Assembly: GCF_018130765.1 (NCBI RefSeq)
Contig: NZ_JAFCJZ010000019.1
Span: 62,001 to 126,000 of the forward strand
DNA length: 64,000 nucleotides
Direction of reading: 5' to 3'
Origin: Bradyrhizobium iriomotense
GTDB lineage: Bacteria > Pseudomonadota > Alphaproteobacteria > Rhizobiales > Xanthobacteraceae
Shown: in pieces, positions 33,210 through 44,128 of the stretch
Position numbering within the stretch: the stretch's first letter is position 1
Layout: each line of letters starts with the position of its first letter
Notes under the pieces: generated by a model
Told to the model about the DNA's origin: nothing
The model's database searches: none
The model's input: only the letters and a program-made list of their open reading frames with translations
Translations under genes and position numbers: made by a program

Positions 33210-34244
33210 ATGGCCATTGGCGAAATCAACAATCACGACGGCGCTCGCCGGAAGCGGTTCGCTGTGCGGCGCTGGCTGAACCTCGCCATCCTCGCCTGCG
33301 TCGTCTTGCCGGTCGTCACGGGGCTTGGGCTGGCGCCGGCGTGGGCCGAATATCCAGAAAAGATCATCAGGATCGTGGTGCCCTTCGCGGCCGGCGGTGG
33401 GACCGACATCATCGCGCGAACGACAGCGCAGGACATCCAGACGGACCTCGGCAAATCCGTCATCATCGAGAACAAGCCGGGCGCCGGGACCATCATCGGA
33501 ACCCAGACGGTGGCGACCAGCGAGCCCGACGGCTATTCGCTGCTGATGGCGACCTTCGCGCATGCGGTCAATCCGAGCCTGTACAACAAGCTGCCGTTCG
33601 ATCCGCACAAGGATTTTGCGGCGGTCTCGCTGATCGCGCGATCATTCAACATCGTCGTCGTCAACCCGGCCTCCAAAATCAACTCGATCGCCGATCTGAT
33701 CACCGAGGCCAAAGCCAATCCGGGCAAGCTGAATTTCGGGACGTTCGGCACCGGCACCTCGGCCCATCTCGCCGGCGAGCTGTTCATTTCGATGGCGAAG
33801 GTCAAGATGACGGCGGTGCCCTATAAGGGCGCGGCGCCTGCGATCAGCGATCTCCTGGGCGGGCAGATCGACGTGATGTTCACCACCGTGGCGAGCGCCG
33901 CCTCGCTGGTGGCTGCAGGTCAGCTCCGGGCGCTGGCTGTCACCTCCGCCGAGCGTTCGGCCGCGTTCCCGCAATTGCCTGCTGTCGCCGAGGCCGGGGT
34001 GCCAGGTTACGCCGCCGAGTCGTGGTACGGATTGTACGCGCCGGCCAGGACGCCTGCTGCGGTGATTGCGCGCCTGAATCAGGCGGTCGCAAAGGCCGTT
34101 CAGTCCGGTGCCTTCAAGCAGCTGGAGGCCAACGAAGGCCTCATCATGGTCGGCAGCGCGCCGGAAGAGCTCGATCGCTATGTCCGGCAGGAGGAGGACC
34201 GCTGGCGCAAGCTGGTCAAGGACGCGAACATCGAGGTGCAATAG
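33210..34244 (+). CDS. Bug/TctC-family tripartite tricarboxylate-type substrate-binding protein
   Basis: A 344-residue periplasmic binding protein. A basic N-terminus plus hydrophobic segment (RRWLNLAILACVVLPVVTGL) ends near PAWA-EYPEK. The mature protein has the Bug signature: YPEKIIRIVVPFAAGGGTD, VIIENKPGAGTIIGT, PDGYSLLMA, VPYKGAAPAISDLLGGQIDV. ATG 33210 follows GGAG by 6 nt; an ATG at 33180 overlaps the previous stop. No TctA/TctB membrane genes are in the window, so it is an orphan receptor, which is common for the expanded Bug family. It completes the enoyl-CoA hydratase/acyl-CoA synthetase operon. Confidence 0.92.
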   Translation: MAIGEINNHDGARRKRFAVRRWLNLAILACVVLPVVTGLGLAPAWAEYPEKIIRIVVPFAAGGGTDIIARTTAQDIQTDLGKSVIIENKPGAGTIIGTQTVATSEPDGYSLLMATFAHAVNPSLYNKLPFDPHKDFAAVSLIARSFNIVVVNPASKINSIADLITEAKANPGKLNFGTFGTGTSAHLAGELFISMAKVKMTAVPYKGAAPAISDLLGGQIDVMFTTVASAASLVAAGQLRALAVTSAERSAAFPQLPAVAEAGVPGYAAESWYGLYAPARTPAAVIARLNQAVAKAVQSGAFKQLEANEGLIMVGSAPEELDRYVRQEEDRWRKLVKDANIEVQ

Positions 34245-34388
34245 CGACGGGCGCGCCGCCCTATGCAGTCATTGATCTGAAACAACGATGGCCTTCAGCG
34301 AAAGTGCTAGGGTTGAGTCGCGGTTCACGACGCAGGGCCCCAAGGGGCCTGAGACAGTCTCAGCGCCGTGATGGAATCCGAGGGCTCA

Positions 34389-35054
34389 ATGGGACGACTG
34401 CTGAATATCGTTACGCCACTGCATACTGCGACCAAGCGCGACTACATGGCGCGCATGAACGACGACAAGATCGGCTGCTCGCTGAAGGCGCGGGAATACG
34501 AGGCCGATTACTGGGATGGCGACCGCCGTTTCGGCTATGGCGGCTACCGCTTCATCGAGGGGCGCTGGGCGCCGGTCGCCAAGGCGCTGATCGAGACCTA
34601 CGGCCTGAAGGACGGGTCCAGCGTGCTCGACGTCGGCTGCGGCAAGGGCTTTCTGCTGTACGAGATGCTGAAGATCCTGCCGGGCCTGAAGGTCACCGGC
34701 TTCGACATCTCAAAACACGGTCTTGCCAATTCGCACGAGCAGGTGAGGCCGTATCTGTTCAACTATCGCGCCCAGGATATCTATCCCTATGGCGACGACA
34801 GTTTCGACCTCGTCATCTCGCTCGGCACCCTGCACAACTTGAGGCTTTACGAGCTCGATGCGGCGCTGAAGGAGATCGAGCGCGTCGGCAAGAACAAATA
34901 TGTCATGGTCGAGGGCTACCGGAACGTCGCCGAGCTGCACAATCTCGAATGCTGGGCGCTGACGGCGGAATCCATCCTGCACACCTCGGAATGGATCTGG
35001 CTGTACGGAAAGCTCGGCTACACCGGCGATTACGAATTCATCTATTTCGAGTGA
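34389..35054 (+). CDS. SAM-dependent class I methyltransferase
   Basis: A 221-residue methyltransferase. Motif I SVLDVGCGKGFLLYEML lies near residue 80, VTGFDISKHGLANSHEQV is the acidic-loop region, and FDLVISLGTLHNLRLYELD is motif II/III. The N-terminus (LHTATKRDYMARMNDDKIGC and EYEADYWDGDRRFGYGGYRF) resembles methyltransferases of sugar-modification clusters, but the acceptor is unknown. ATG 34389 follows GAGGG by 4 nt; GTG/ATG codons at 34368-34373 are alternatives. It lies 13 nt upstream of a zinc-type dehydrogenase, which suggests a two-gene unit. Confidence 0.87.
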   Translation: MGRLLNIVTPLHTATKRDYMARMNDDKIGCSLKAREYEADYWDGDRRFGYGGYRFIEGRWAPVAKALIETYGLKDGSSVLDVGCGKGFLLYEMLKILPGLKVTGFDISKHGLANSHEQVRPYLFNYRAQDIYPYGDDSFDLVISLGTLHNLRLYELDAALKEIERVGKNKYVMVEGYRNVAELHNLECWALTAESILHTSEWIWLYGKLGYTGDYEFIYFE

Positions 35055-35067
35055 CCGGGCGCTCCCC

Positions 35068-36111
35068 ATGGATATCAAGACCGCAAAGGCTGCGATTCTC
35101 GTCGAATCGGGCAAGCCGCTGATCGTCGACGAGTTCACCCTGCCGGATAGGCTCGAGCACGGCCAGGTGCTTGTACATGTGCACACCTCGAGCATCTGCG
35201 GCGCGCAGATCAATGAGATCGACGCCGTCAAGGGCGTCGACAAGTTCCTGCCGCACCTGCTCGGGCACGAGGCGCTGGCGACCGTTGTCGAAACCGGCCC
35301 CGGCGTCGTCTCCTGCAAGCAGGGCGACACCGTCGTCATGCATTGGCGGCCGGGCAAGGGCGTCCAGTCCAACACGCCGGTCTATTCCTGGCGCGGCAAG
35401 CGGCTCAACGCGGGCTGGGTCACCACCTTCAACGAATATGCCGTGGTGTCGGAAAACCGCGTCACGCCCGTGCCGTCCTCGATCGATCGCACCAGCGCGC
35501 CGCTGCTCGGCTGCGCGGTGACGACCGCGCTCGGCGTCGTCAACAACGACGCGCAGATCGCCATCGGCGAAGCCGTGGTCGTGTTCGGCGTCGGCGGTGT
35601 CGGCCTGAACATCGTGCAATTCGCCGCGATGGTTGGCGCTCATCCGGTCATTGCGATCGACCGGCTCGACAACAAGCTGGAGATGGCGAAACAGTTCGGC
35701 GCCACCCACGCCATCAACTCCGACGCGGTGAAGGATGTCGCCGCCGCGGTCCGGGCCATCACGGGAGCTGACGGACCCGACAAGGTCGTCGAGACCACCG
35801 GCGTCAGGAACCTGATCGAGCTCGCCTACGAGGTCACCGCCAAGAAAGGCCGCTGCATCCTCGTCGGCGTTCCCCGCGAGAAGGTCGAGATCTACACGCT
35901 GCCCCTGCACTTCGAGAAGGTGTTGAAGGGCTCGGAAGGCGGGCAATGCCAGCCGGCGCGCGATATCCCGCGTCTGGTTCGCCTCGACGAGGCCGGCAAG
36001 GTCAGTTACCGCGGCATCGTCACCCACGAGTTCGCGCTCGACGACATCAACGACGCGCTGGATCTGATGCGTAGCGGCGAATCGGGGCGGATACTTCTGA
36101 ACATCAGTTGA
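35068..36111 (+). CDS. Zinc-type alcohol dehydrogenase family (MDR) protein
   Basis: A 347-residue medium-chain dehydrogenase. The GroES-like domain has SSICGAQINEID (catalytic-zinc Cys44) and LLGHEALATVVETGPGV (GHE with the His ligand). The Rossmann domain shows VVVFGVGGVGLNIVQFA (about 173-189), and IAIDRLDNKLEMAKQFGATH. The four-Cys structural-zinc lobe expected near residues 95-115 is absent; that stretch reads RPGKGVQSNTPVYSWRGKRL. It follows the methyltransferase by 13 nt. The pairing suggests modification of a sugar or polyol, but the substrate is not deducible. Confidence 0.88.
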   Translation: MDIKTAKAAILVESGKPLIVDEFTLPDRLEHGQVLVHVHTSSICGAQINEIDAVKGVDKFLPHLLGHEALATVVETGPGVVSCKQGDTVVMHWRPGKGVQSNTPVYSWRGKRLNAGWVTTFNEYAVVSENRVTPVPSSIDRTSAPLLGCAVTTALGVVNNDAQIAIGEAVVVFGVGGVGLNIVQFAAMVGAHPVIAIDRLDNKLEMAKQFGATHAINSDAVKDVAAAVRAITGADGPDKVVETTGVRNLIELAYEVTAKKGRCILVGVPREKVEIYTLPLHFEKVLKGSEGGQCQPARDIPRLVRLDEAGKVSYRGIVTHEFALDDINDALDLMRSGESGRILLNIS

Positions 36112-36144
36112 GGGATGCGGCGATTGCGTTTGTCATGGCGACGT

Positions 36145-36176
36145 GTGCATCCTCATCGGCGGTGATGCACTGTTTT
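36145..36176 (+). terminator. Probable Rho-independent terminator after the dehydrogenase
   Basis: The 7-bp stem GTGCATC (36145-36151) and GATGCAC (36164-36170), with a 12-nt loop, is followed by TGTTTT. It lies 33 nt after the dehydrogenase stop and before a convergent gene. Confidence 0.5.
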
Positions 36177-36227
36177 CACTGATTGGCATGTCGCGGAGAG
36201 CAGGCCGAACATGCACGTCAGTGGCCC

Positions 36228-37250
36228 TCACCGCCACCCCAGCGCCGGCGCCACATGCGTGAGGATCGCTTCGATCGCATGCGCGCAATAGGCAACGCCC
36301 AGCTGGTTCGGAATCGTCAGCAGCAACGTGTCCGCCTCGGCAATGGCCTCGTCCTGCCGCAGCTGCTCGATCAGCACATCCGGCTCGGCGGCATAGGAGC
36401 GGCCGAAGATCGCGCGCGTGTGCGGGTCGATGAAGCCGATCTGGTCCTCGCCACCGCGCTCGCCGCCGAAATAGGCGCGGTCGCGATCGTCCATCAGCGC
36501 GAAGATGCTGCGGCTCACGGACACGCGCGGCTCGCGGCTGTGGCCGGCCTCCTTCCAGGCGGCACGAAAGCTACGAATCTGCGCGGCCTGCTGCACATGA
36601 AAGGCTTCGCCGGTCTCGTCGCTCTTCAATGTCGAACTCTGCAGGTTCATGCCGAGCTTCGCCGCCCAGACCGCCGTCGCGTTGGAGCCGGCGCCCCACC
36701 AGATGCGGTCGCGCAGGCCCTGCGCATGAGGCTCGATGCGCAACAGACCCGGCGGATTGGGAAACATCGGCTGCGGATTGGGCTCGGCAAAACCTTCGCC
36801 GCGCAGGAGGTCGAGGAAGACCTCGGCATGGCGCCGGCCCATGTCGGCGTCGCTCTGGCCCTCGGCCGGCCGGTAGCCGAAATAGCGCCAGCCGTCGATC
36901 ACCTGCTCCGGCGAGCCGCGGCTGATGCCGAGCTGCAGCCGCCCGCCGGCGATGAGATCGGCGCTGCCGGCATCCTCCACCATGTAAAGCGGGTTCTCAT
37001 AGCGCATGTCGATCACGGCGGTGCCGATCTCGATCTTGCTGGTTCTGGCGCCGACGGCCGCCAGCAGTGGAAAGGGCGAGGCGAGCTGGCGCGCGAAATG
37101 ATGCACGCGGAAATAGGCGCCGTCGGCGCCAAGCTGTTCCGCAGCCACCGCAAGCTCGATCGACTGCAGCAGCGTGTCGCTCGCAGAGCGGGTCTGCGAC
37201 TGCGGCGAGGGCGTCCAGTGCCCGAAGGAGAGGAATCCGATCTTTTTCAT
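36228..37250 (-). CDS. LLM-class flavin-dependent oxidoreductase
   Basis: A 340-residue luciferase-like monooxygenase-family protein. It begins MKKIGFLSFGHW and has the TIM-barrel elements ELAVAAEQLGADGAYFRVHH, IEIGTAVIDMRYENPLYMVE, GGRLQLGISRGSPEQVI and DRIWWGAGSNATAVWAAKLG. Such enzymes use reduced FMN or F420 on varied substrates. The frame continues upstream to 37325, but ATG 37250 begins the family core; no good ribosome binding site is visible. It stands alone, convergent with the zinc-type dehydrogenase. Confidence 0.88.
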   Translation of the reverse strand: MKKIGFLSFGHWTPSPQSQTRSASDTLLQSIELAVAAEQLGADGAYFRVHHFARQLASPFPLLAAVGARTSKIEIGTAVIDMRYENPLYMVEDAGSADLIAGGRLQLGISRGSPEQVIDGWRYFGYRPAEGQSDADMGRRHAEVFLDLLRGEGFAEPNPQPMFPNPPGLLRIEPHAQGLRDRIWWGAGSNATAVWAAKLGMNLQSSTLKSDETGEAFHVQQAAQIRSFRAAWKEAGHSREPRVSVSRSIFALMDDRDRAYFGGERGGEDQIGFIDPHTRAIFGRSYAAEPDVLIEQLRQDEAIAEADTLLLTIPNQLGVAYCAHAIEAILTHVAPALGWR

Positions 37251-37444
37251 GGGGGCAACATATGGATGATCGGAACAGTTTGCGAGACGTCGACCCGAGG
37301 AAAGATGGTGACACGGGGCATGCACCCGTAAGCGTCCCCCGGGGAAACAGATGAGGCACGGGTTTGGACTGCTGGTGCTTCTGCCTTACAGCGGACCACG
37401 AACTCAGATCATTCGACCTCGATCGGCCACGCCGAGAAGCCTCC

Positions 37445-37912
37445 TCAGATGTCGCAACCGGTCAAATTCAATGCCTTGCGCAAGCCTCCAAACGCCTTGA
37501 GCCGACAGGGCTCGGCATCGCTTGCGGCCTTCGAGCGCTGGAGGTCCGCGGTTCGCTTGACAGCAATTGCCTTCGGCTTCGGCTTGGGACGTTCAGCGGT
37601 CGCGATCTTTTTCGGATTGTGCCGATGACGGACGACCGGCTCCGGCTCGGACGAGCCGATATGGGTGTCTTCCGGCGGAGCAGCGCGGTCTTCGACCGAG
37701 GCAGTCTGTGTCGGCATCGCGCTGCTCACAGCGGCAACGTCGAGGCGATCAGCCTTCGCCAACGCGTCGCGTGAAGCAGAAATGCCTGTGTCTTGCTCGG
37801 CAAGCGGCTGCACGATTGCGGCTGCGCGACGCGGTGGCGCGCTCAGCTCCATTGCTGACAGGATTCCTGCACTCAGCAGGATGAGGAGGCCCAGCAACGC
37901 CATTCTCAGCAT
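37445..37912 (-). CDS. Membrane-anchored basic hypothetical protein
   Basis: A 155-residue protein with an N-terminal hydrophobic segment (MLRMALLGLLILLSAGILSA) that probably acts as an anchor or signal. The rest is low in complexity: Ala/Asp/Glu-rich, then RHRHNPKKIATAERPKPKPK, ending with a Cys pair (PCRLKAFGGLRKALNLTGCD). AGAGG is 6 nt before the ATG at 37912. The frame reaches 38002, but the extension lacks these features. No family was recognised; a periplasmic envelope-associated role is only a guess. Confidence 0.7.
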   Translation of the reverse strand: MLRMALLGLLILLSAGILSAMELSAPPRRAAAIVQPLAEQDTGISASRDALAKADRLDVAAVSSAMPTQTASVEDRAAPPEDTHIGSSEPEPVVRHRHNPKKIATAERPKPKPKAIAVKRTADLQRSKAASDAEPCRLKAFGGLRKALNLTGCDI

Positions 37913-38189
37913 AATGCGCCTCTGACCCAGGTTCGTGTCGCTGAAAATTCTCCGTGCCAATGAGGCAACTTGTCGACGGCTGCCGACCCCACGAGGAATC
38001 ATTTGCCGACAGGGTTAACGTCGGTGATGCTTCGGCACGTGCCGAGAATGCCGCCGCTCACGTCGGTTTCCGTGAGCCCCGAGCCGAGCGCCACGAGAGC
38101 GATCGTCATGTCTGCTGTTTGAGGGAAGCCGGACACCGCCTGACCGATTGGACGATGGCTGCTTTTCGACCAATAGCGGACGTTGGCGG

Positions 38190-38402
38190 TCAGTCTTTCA
38201 TGCCATCCAGACCTGGATGATCTTTGTAAATTTTGTCGTGAAGCATGGCGTCTATCCGAGCGATGATATCGCCGACCGATGTCCTCAATCTCAGAAACTC
38301 ATCTGCTGGAGAGGCTTCTTTGGCGAGCGTGAGCGCCAGGGATAACTCTTCAATGGCCCGCTCTGCGTGCTGTTTAAATCGTGTGGTTGATTTCGCGTCC
38401 AT
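38190..38402 (-). CDS. Small helical hypothetical protein
   Basis: A 70-residue protein, mainly two amphipathic helices (TTRFKQHAERAIEELSLALT and FLRLRTSVGDIIARIDAML). A GAGATGG stretch lies about 7 nt before the ATG. It sits 16 bp downstream of the MocR gene's stop on the same strand, so it could be read through from it. No family was recognised. Confidence 0.55.
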   Translation of the reverse strand: MDAKSTTRFKQHAERAIEELSLALTLAKEASPADEFLRLRTSVGDIIARIDAMLHDKIYKDHPGLDGMKD

Positions 38403-38418
38403 GGAACCATCTCGAGTG

Positions 38419-39822
38419 CTATCGCGCCAATTCCAACAGCCGGCGACAGTCCGCCGGCAATCGCCTTTCGTTGAGATTGGTCACACAGAGCAACAGTCCC
38501 TGCTGCCGTGGAGCTTGCATGCACCACACCGACATCGGACGCGGCGCGAGGCCAAACTCTCGTGCACGCGAAGCGATATCTACGTCCGATGCGGATTTGG
38601 GAAGGGAGATAACCACCGCAAGACCGGCGGTCGCCCGCACTTTTATCGAGTCTGGTGCCATTTCTCCCAGGCAACGAAGCAAGCTCTGTCGTCGGGCGGC
38701 ATAAAGCCGCTTCATGCGGCGCAGATGGCGAAGATAGTGACCGTCCCTTAGGAATTCCGCCACAGCGCGCTGCATGCCCGCAGCCGGCGCCGGCGCCAGG
38801 GAAGCAGCCAGCTCAGCGAACCGACGAGTCAGTCCCGACGGTACGACCATGAAACCCAGGCGCAGCGAAGGGCTAATCGTTTTACTGAAACTGCCTATGT
38901 GGAGCACCCGTCCTCCATGGTCGAGAGATGCAAGGGCGGGAGCCGCCCGTCCTTCCAGCTGCAGTTCGCTAAGGTAATCGTCCTCGATGATCCAGGCGTC
39001 GCTTTGCCGAGCCCAGTCGAGCAGTGCAAGACGCCGTGACAGCGACATCGTCATCCCGAGCGGCGCCTGTTGACCCGGTGTCACAACGGCCAATTTCGCT
39101 CCAGCGGCGGTCTGGACACCAGCGGCAACATTTAGTCCCTCCGCATCGACCGGGACAGCCGTCACAGCCATGCCGGCCAGGCCGAGTGCGGTGCGAGTGA
39201 GTGGAAAGCCCGGATCCTCGATCCAGGCTCCCATGCTTCCAAGTTGAAGCCCTCGGATTGCCAGACCGAGGGCACCGGAGAATCCACCCGTTATCAGCAC
39301 CTGAGAGGGATTGCAGCTGATGCCGCGGGCCAGCCCCAAGTAAGCCGCGACCTCCTTTCGCAGCTCCGGATCACCACGCGGATCTGGATACGTCACCGGC
39401 GCCGCCGCGGCCCGCCGGGTCTCACGCGTGAGGATGCGCGACCACAGCTTGAACGGGAAGGCATCTTGAGCCGGCACGCCCATCTGAAATACCAGCGGCG
39501 TGTTTCCGAATTCGTAGAAGAGTTCCGGGAGAGGCTCCGCGTCAGGCGGCCAGTCGGGCACCGGAGATCGGGACGGCCGCTCGGCCACGCGCGTTCCTGC
39601 CGGCCCGAGACCGATCGCGAATTGCTCCGCGATGAGACGCTCGTAAGCCACACGGACGGTGCCGCGGGAGACGCCGAGTTGAGCGGCCAGATCCTGCCAA
39701 GAGGGTAACCGTGCGCCAGAGGCGAGCCGTCCGTTCTCGATGCCCTCGCGGATCGCCGAGTAAATCTGTGCAGCCAGCGGAGTCCTTCTTGCACGATCGA
39801 GTCGGATGGGGAGCACAGCCAT
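38419..39822 (-). CDS. MocR/PdxR-family regulator (GntR winged helix fused to aminotransferase fold)
   Basis: A 467-residue PLP-binding transcription factor. The winged helix is at about 12-75 (YSAIREGIENGRLASGARLP, then LAAQLGVSRGTVRVAYERLI). The fold-type I aminotransferase domain is at about 110-465, with TYPDPRGDPELRKEVAAYLG, EDPGFP, the TPGQQAPLG segment, IIEDDYLSEL and the PLP-binding Lys in GSFSKTISPSLRLGF (K314). It is divergent from an MDR oxidoreductase and a nitroreductase, its probable targets. Repeated TGGTAC half-sites lie just upstream of its start. Confidence 0.92.
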   Translation of the reverse strand: MAVLPIRLDRARRTPLAAQIYSAIREGIENGRLASGARLPSWQDLAAQLGVSRGTVRVAYERLIAEQFAIGLGPAGTRVAERPSRSPVPDWPPDAEPLPELFYEFGNTPLVFQMGVPAQDAFPFKLWSRILTRETRRAAAAPVTYPDPRGDPELRKEVAAYLGLARGISCNPSQVLITGGFSGALGLAIRGLQLGSMGAWIEDPGFPLTRTALGLAGMAVTAVPVDAEGLNVAAGVQTAAGAKLAVVTPGQQAPLGMTMSLSRRLALLDWARQSDAWIIEDDYLSELQLEGRAAPALASLDHGGRVLHIGSFSKTISPSLRLGFMVVPSGLTRRFAELAASLAPAPAAGMQRAVAEFLRDGHYLRHLRRMKRLYAARRQSLLRCLGEMAPDSIKVRATAGLAVVISLPKSASDVDIASRAREFGLAPRPMSVWCMQAPRQQGLLLCVTNLNERRLPADCRRLLELAR

Positions 39823-39829
39823 CGCGCGA

Positions 39830-39861
39830 TGGTACAGCCAAGATCATCAATCTTGGTACTG
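39830..39861. promoter_or_regulatory. Putative MocR operator: inverted repeat plus TGGTAC direct repeats
   Basis: CCAAGAT (39838-39844) and ATCTTGG (39850-39856) form a perfect inverted repeat with a 5-nt centre. It overlaps direct repeats TGGTACAG (39830-39837) and TGGTACTG (39854-39861), spaced 24 bp apart. MocR-type regulators commonly bind paired direct repeats at divergent promoters; this one starts 8 bp from the MocR start codon. Confidence 0.6.
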
Positions 39862-39965
39862 TTTTATGACCGGGCACAACGCATCTATTCGGCGACACCA
39901 GCGACCAGCGCGATCTCGATCCCTCAGCTTGAGTGGGAACCGGGTCGACCGAGGAGAAAATTATC

Positions 39966-40883
39966 ATGAAGGCAATCGTTGTGACTGACCAGGCGGCAGG
40001 AACCGCCGGGATGAAGCTGGTGGAGCGGCCAGAGCCGCAGGCAGCGATAAACGACGTCATCGTTCAGGTTCATGCATCGGGATTCGTCCCGACCGAGCTG
40101 TCATGGCCCTCGACCTGGACCGATCGCCTCGACCGCGACCGGACACCGTCGATCCCCGGCCATGAGCTGGCCGGAGTGGTCACCGCTCTCGGCTACGGCA
40201 CGACAGGGCTGTCGGTGGGACAGCGAGTGATCGGACTCGCCGACTGGTATCGTGACGGCACCCTGGCGGAGTATGTAGCCATCGAGGCCCGCAACCTTGC
40301 GCCGCTCCCGGGCGACGTCGACTTCACGGTGGGCGCGAGTCTGCCGATCTCGGGCCTCACCGCGTGGCAGGGACTGTTCCAGCACGGTCGCCTTCAGGCG
40401 AGGCAGCGCGTACTCGTGCACGGCGCGGCCGGCGCAGTCGGTTCGATGGTGACGCAACTCGCGCGAGAGTTCGGCGCCCACGTCATCGGCACCGGACGCG
40501 CCGCTGACCGTCAGACGGCGCTCGACTTCGGCGCGAAAGAGTTCGTCGACCTCGACAACGACACCATGGAGGACGTCGGCGGAGTCGATCTGGTTTTCGA
40601 TGTCATCGGCGGCGACGTCGGGAAGCGGTCCGCGCGCCTGGTTCGAGCCGGAGGAACGTTGGTGTCCATCGTCGGGCCGGTCGAGGCGCGGCCCGACGGC
40701 GGCCTTGCGGTCGACTTCGTCGTCGAGCCCGATCGTGCCCAACTGAGTGAGATCGTGCAGCGGGTGCGGGACGGACGACTGCGGATAAACATCGATAACG
40801 TCTCGACCCTCGACGATGCCGTCGCCGCCTTAAACCCGACCAAGCGACGCAAGGGAAAGACGATCATCCGCGTTCGTGACTGA
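39966..40883 (+). CDS. MDR-family NAD(P)-dependent oxidoreductase (quinone reductase-like)
   Basis: A 305-residue zinc-independent medium-chain reductase. The N-terminal GroES-like domain starts MKAIVVTDQAAGTAGMKLVE and has IPGHELAGVVTALG. The cofactor domain has ASLPISGLTAWQGLF, RVLVHGAAGAVGSMVTQLAR and VDLVFDVIGGD. No catalytic zinc ligands are seen, in keeping with quinone-reductase-like members. GAGGAG is 9 nt upstream of ATG 39966. It is divergent from the MocR regulator and followed by a nitroreductase gene. Confidence 0.9.
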   Translation: MKAIVVTDQAAGTAGMKLVERPEPQAAINDVIVQVHASGFVPTELSWPSTWTDRLDRDRTPSIPGHELAGVVTALGYGTTGLSVGQRVIGLADWYRDGTLAEYVAIEARNLAPLPGDVDFTVGASLPISGLTAWQGLFQHGRLQARQRVLVHGAAGAVGSMVTQLAREFGAHVIGTGRAADRQTALDFGAKEFVDLDNDTMEDVGGVDLVFDVIGGDVGKRSARLVRAGGTLVSIVGPVEARPDGGLAVDFVVEPDRAQLSEIVQRVRDGRLRINIDNVSTLDDAVAALNPTKRRKGKTIIRVRD

Positions 40884-41004
40884 GCGACGCAAGCCCGTTG
40901 ACGCACGCGACCGGCCGGCGCTGTCCGGGGCGGCTACCCCGCGCGCGCCGCATTCGGCGAAAACATGCCTCTACTTCAACCTATCCCTTCCCACAGGAAT
41001 CCCC

Positions 41005-41658
41005 ATGACCGACGGAATCACCTCGACTGACGGAATCACGATGACTAACGCCGTCATCGAATGCATCCTGAGCCGTAGCGCTGCCAAGTACTACGACCCT
41101 GCTGCGACCCTGAGCGACGACCAAATTCGCGAGCTGGTGCGAATCGGCACCACGGCGCCGACATCCTTCCACTTGCAGAACTGGCGCTTCATCGCCGTAC
41201 GCACGCCTGAAGCCAAGGCTCGGCTGCATCCGATTGCCTGGCATCAGCCCGCGATCACTGATGCAGCCGTTACCTTCATCGTCTGTGGCCAGTTGGCCGA
41301 TTCCAGCGTAATACCGGCGCGCTTGGCACCGCTGGTGGAAGCGGGCATCATGCCGGCAAAGATGGTGCCGGATTGGGAAATCCCCGCGCGCGATCTGTAT
41401 ATGGCGTATCCGCAGCGCCAGCGCGATGAGGCAGTCCGCTCCGGCACCTTCGGTGCGGCGGCGATGATCTATGCGGCCGGCTCGCTGGGCCTAGGTTCGA
41501 CTCCGATGATCGGTTTCGATGCCGAAGCAGTGGTCCGCGAGTTCGTACTGGCCGCGGACGAAGTGCCGGTCATGCTGTTATCCGTGGGGGCGGTGCGTTC
41601 GGGAAACTGGCCGCAGAAGCCGCGTCGTCCGGTGGCTGATGTGTTGGAATTCGCATAG
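41005..41658 (+). CDS. Nitroreductase-family FMN oxidoreductase
   Basis: A 217-residue flavoprotein. The N-terminal FMN-binding segment reads RSAAKYYDPAATLSDDQIRE, followed by APTSFHLQNWRFIAVRTPE, the typical nitroreductase opening. The C-terminal part has AAAMIYAAGSLGLGSTPMIG and DEVPVMLLSVGAV. Substrates in this family range from nitroaromatics to quinones and flavins. ATG 41005 follows AGGA by about 6 nt; the frame reaches 40876, overlapping the previous gene, without family-like sequence. Probably co-transcribed with the MDR reductase under the MocR regulator. Confidence 0.9.
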   Translation: MTDGITSTDGITMTNAVIECILSRSAAKYYDPAATLSDDQIRELVRIGTTAPTSFHLQNWRFIAVRTPEAKARLHPIAWHQPAITDAAVTFIVCGQLADSSVIPARLAPLVEAGIMPAKMVPDWEIPARDLYMAYPQRQRDEAVRSGTFGAAAMIYAAGSLGLGSTPMIGFDAEAVVREFVLAADEVPVMLLSVGAVRSGNWPQKPRRPVADVLEFA

Positions 41659-41913
41659 TTGCGGAGTCCGTTCTTAACGGGGCGGAAGCTCGAGAATATC
41701 TGTAGGGGGAAGAGGCCGGGCTCGTTCTATCCCACGTGCCCGATCATGCCATCATGCTCCTGTTTTGCCCGACGGAGCAACGACCAGTTGCCCGACGCGC
41801 CACGTCTCTGCAGAGCGCCTAAGTGATTGATCCCACTAGGGCCGGCTACTGTGCATGGGGTTGTTTTCGAACATTTTTGTTTTGGAGGCACGAAGGCATC
41901 CGGCTCTCGCCCG
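41659..41913. other. Convergent intergenic region
   Basis: A 255 bp gap between the nitroreductase stop and the radical SAM protein stop. No gene, and no strong terminator hairpin, was recognised in it. Confidence 0.4.
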
Positions 41914-43935
<2,022 letters not shown>

Positions 43936-44128
43936 GGCGCCTACGCATAGGACCCCGGGGCCGCGAATACAACCGGCCGCTATGCCGCGTTTGCTGATTA
44001 AGGTTCCCCGGTGGCGCACAATTCAGCAGCACGAGCCGCGCGGACGGCCCGGCCCGGCTCTGTGACGCCGTCCACATACCGGTCGGCCGCGCCGTGTCAT
44101 CCTGCTCCAGGTTTCAAGGGAGAGGTCC

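Noticed and set aside
37954..38220. 88-codon plus-strand frame before the MocR region
   Set aside because: Its end (FRPIADVGG) belongs to a genus-wide repeat-like sequence, and it lacks a start signal.
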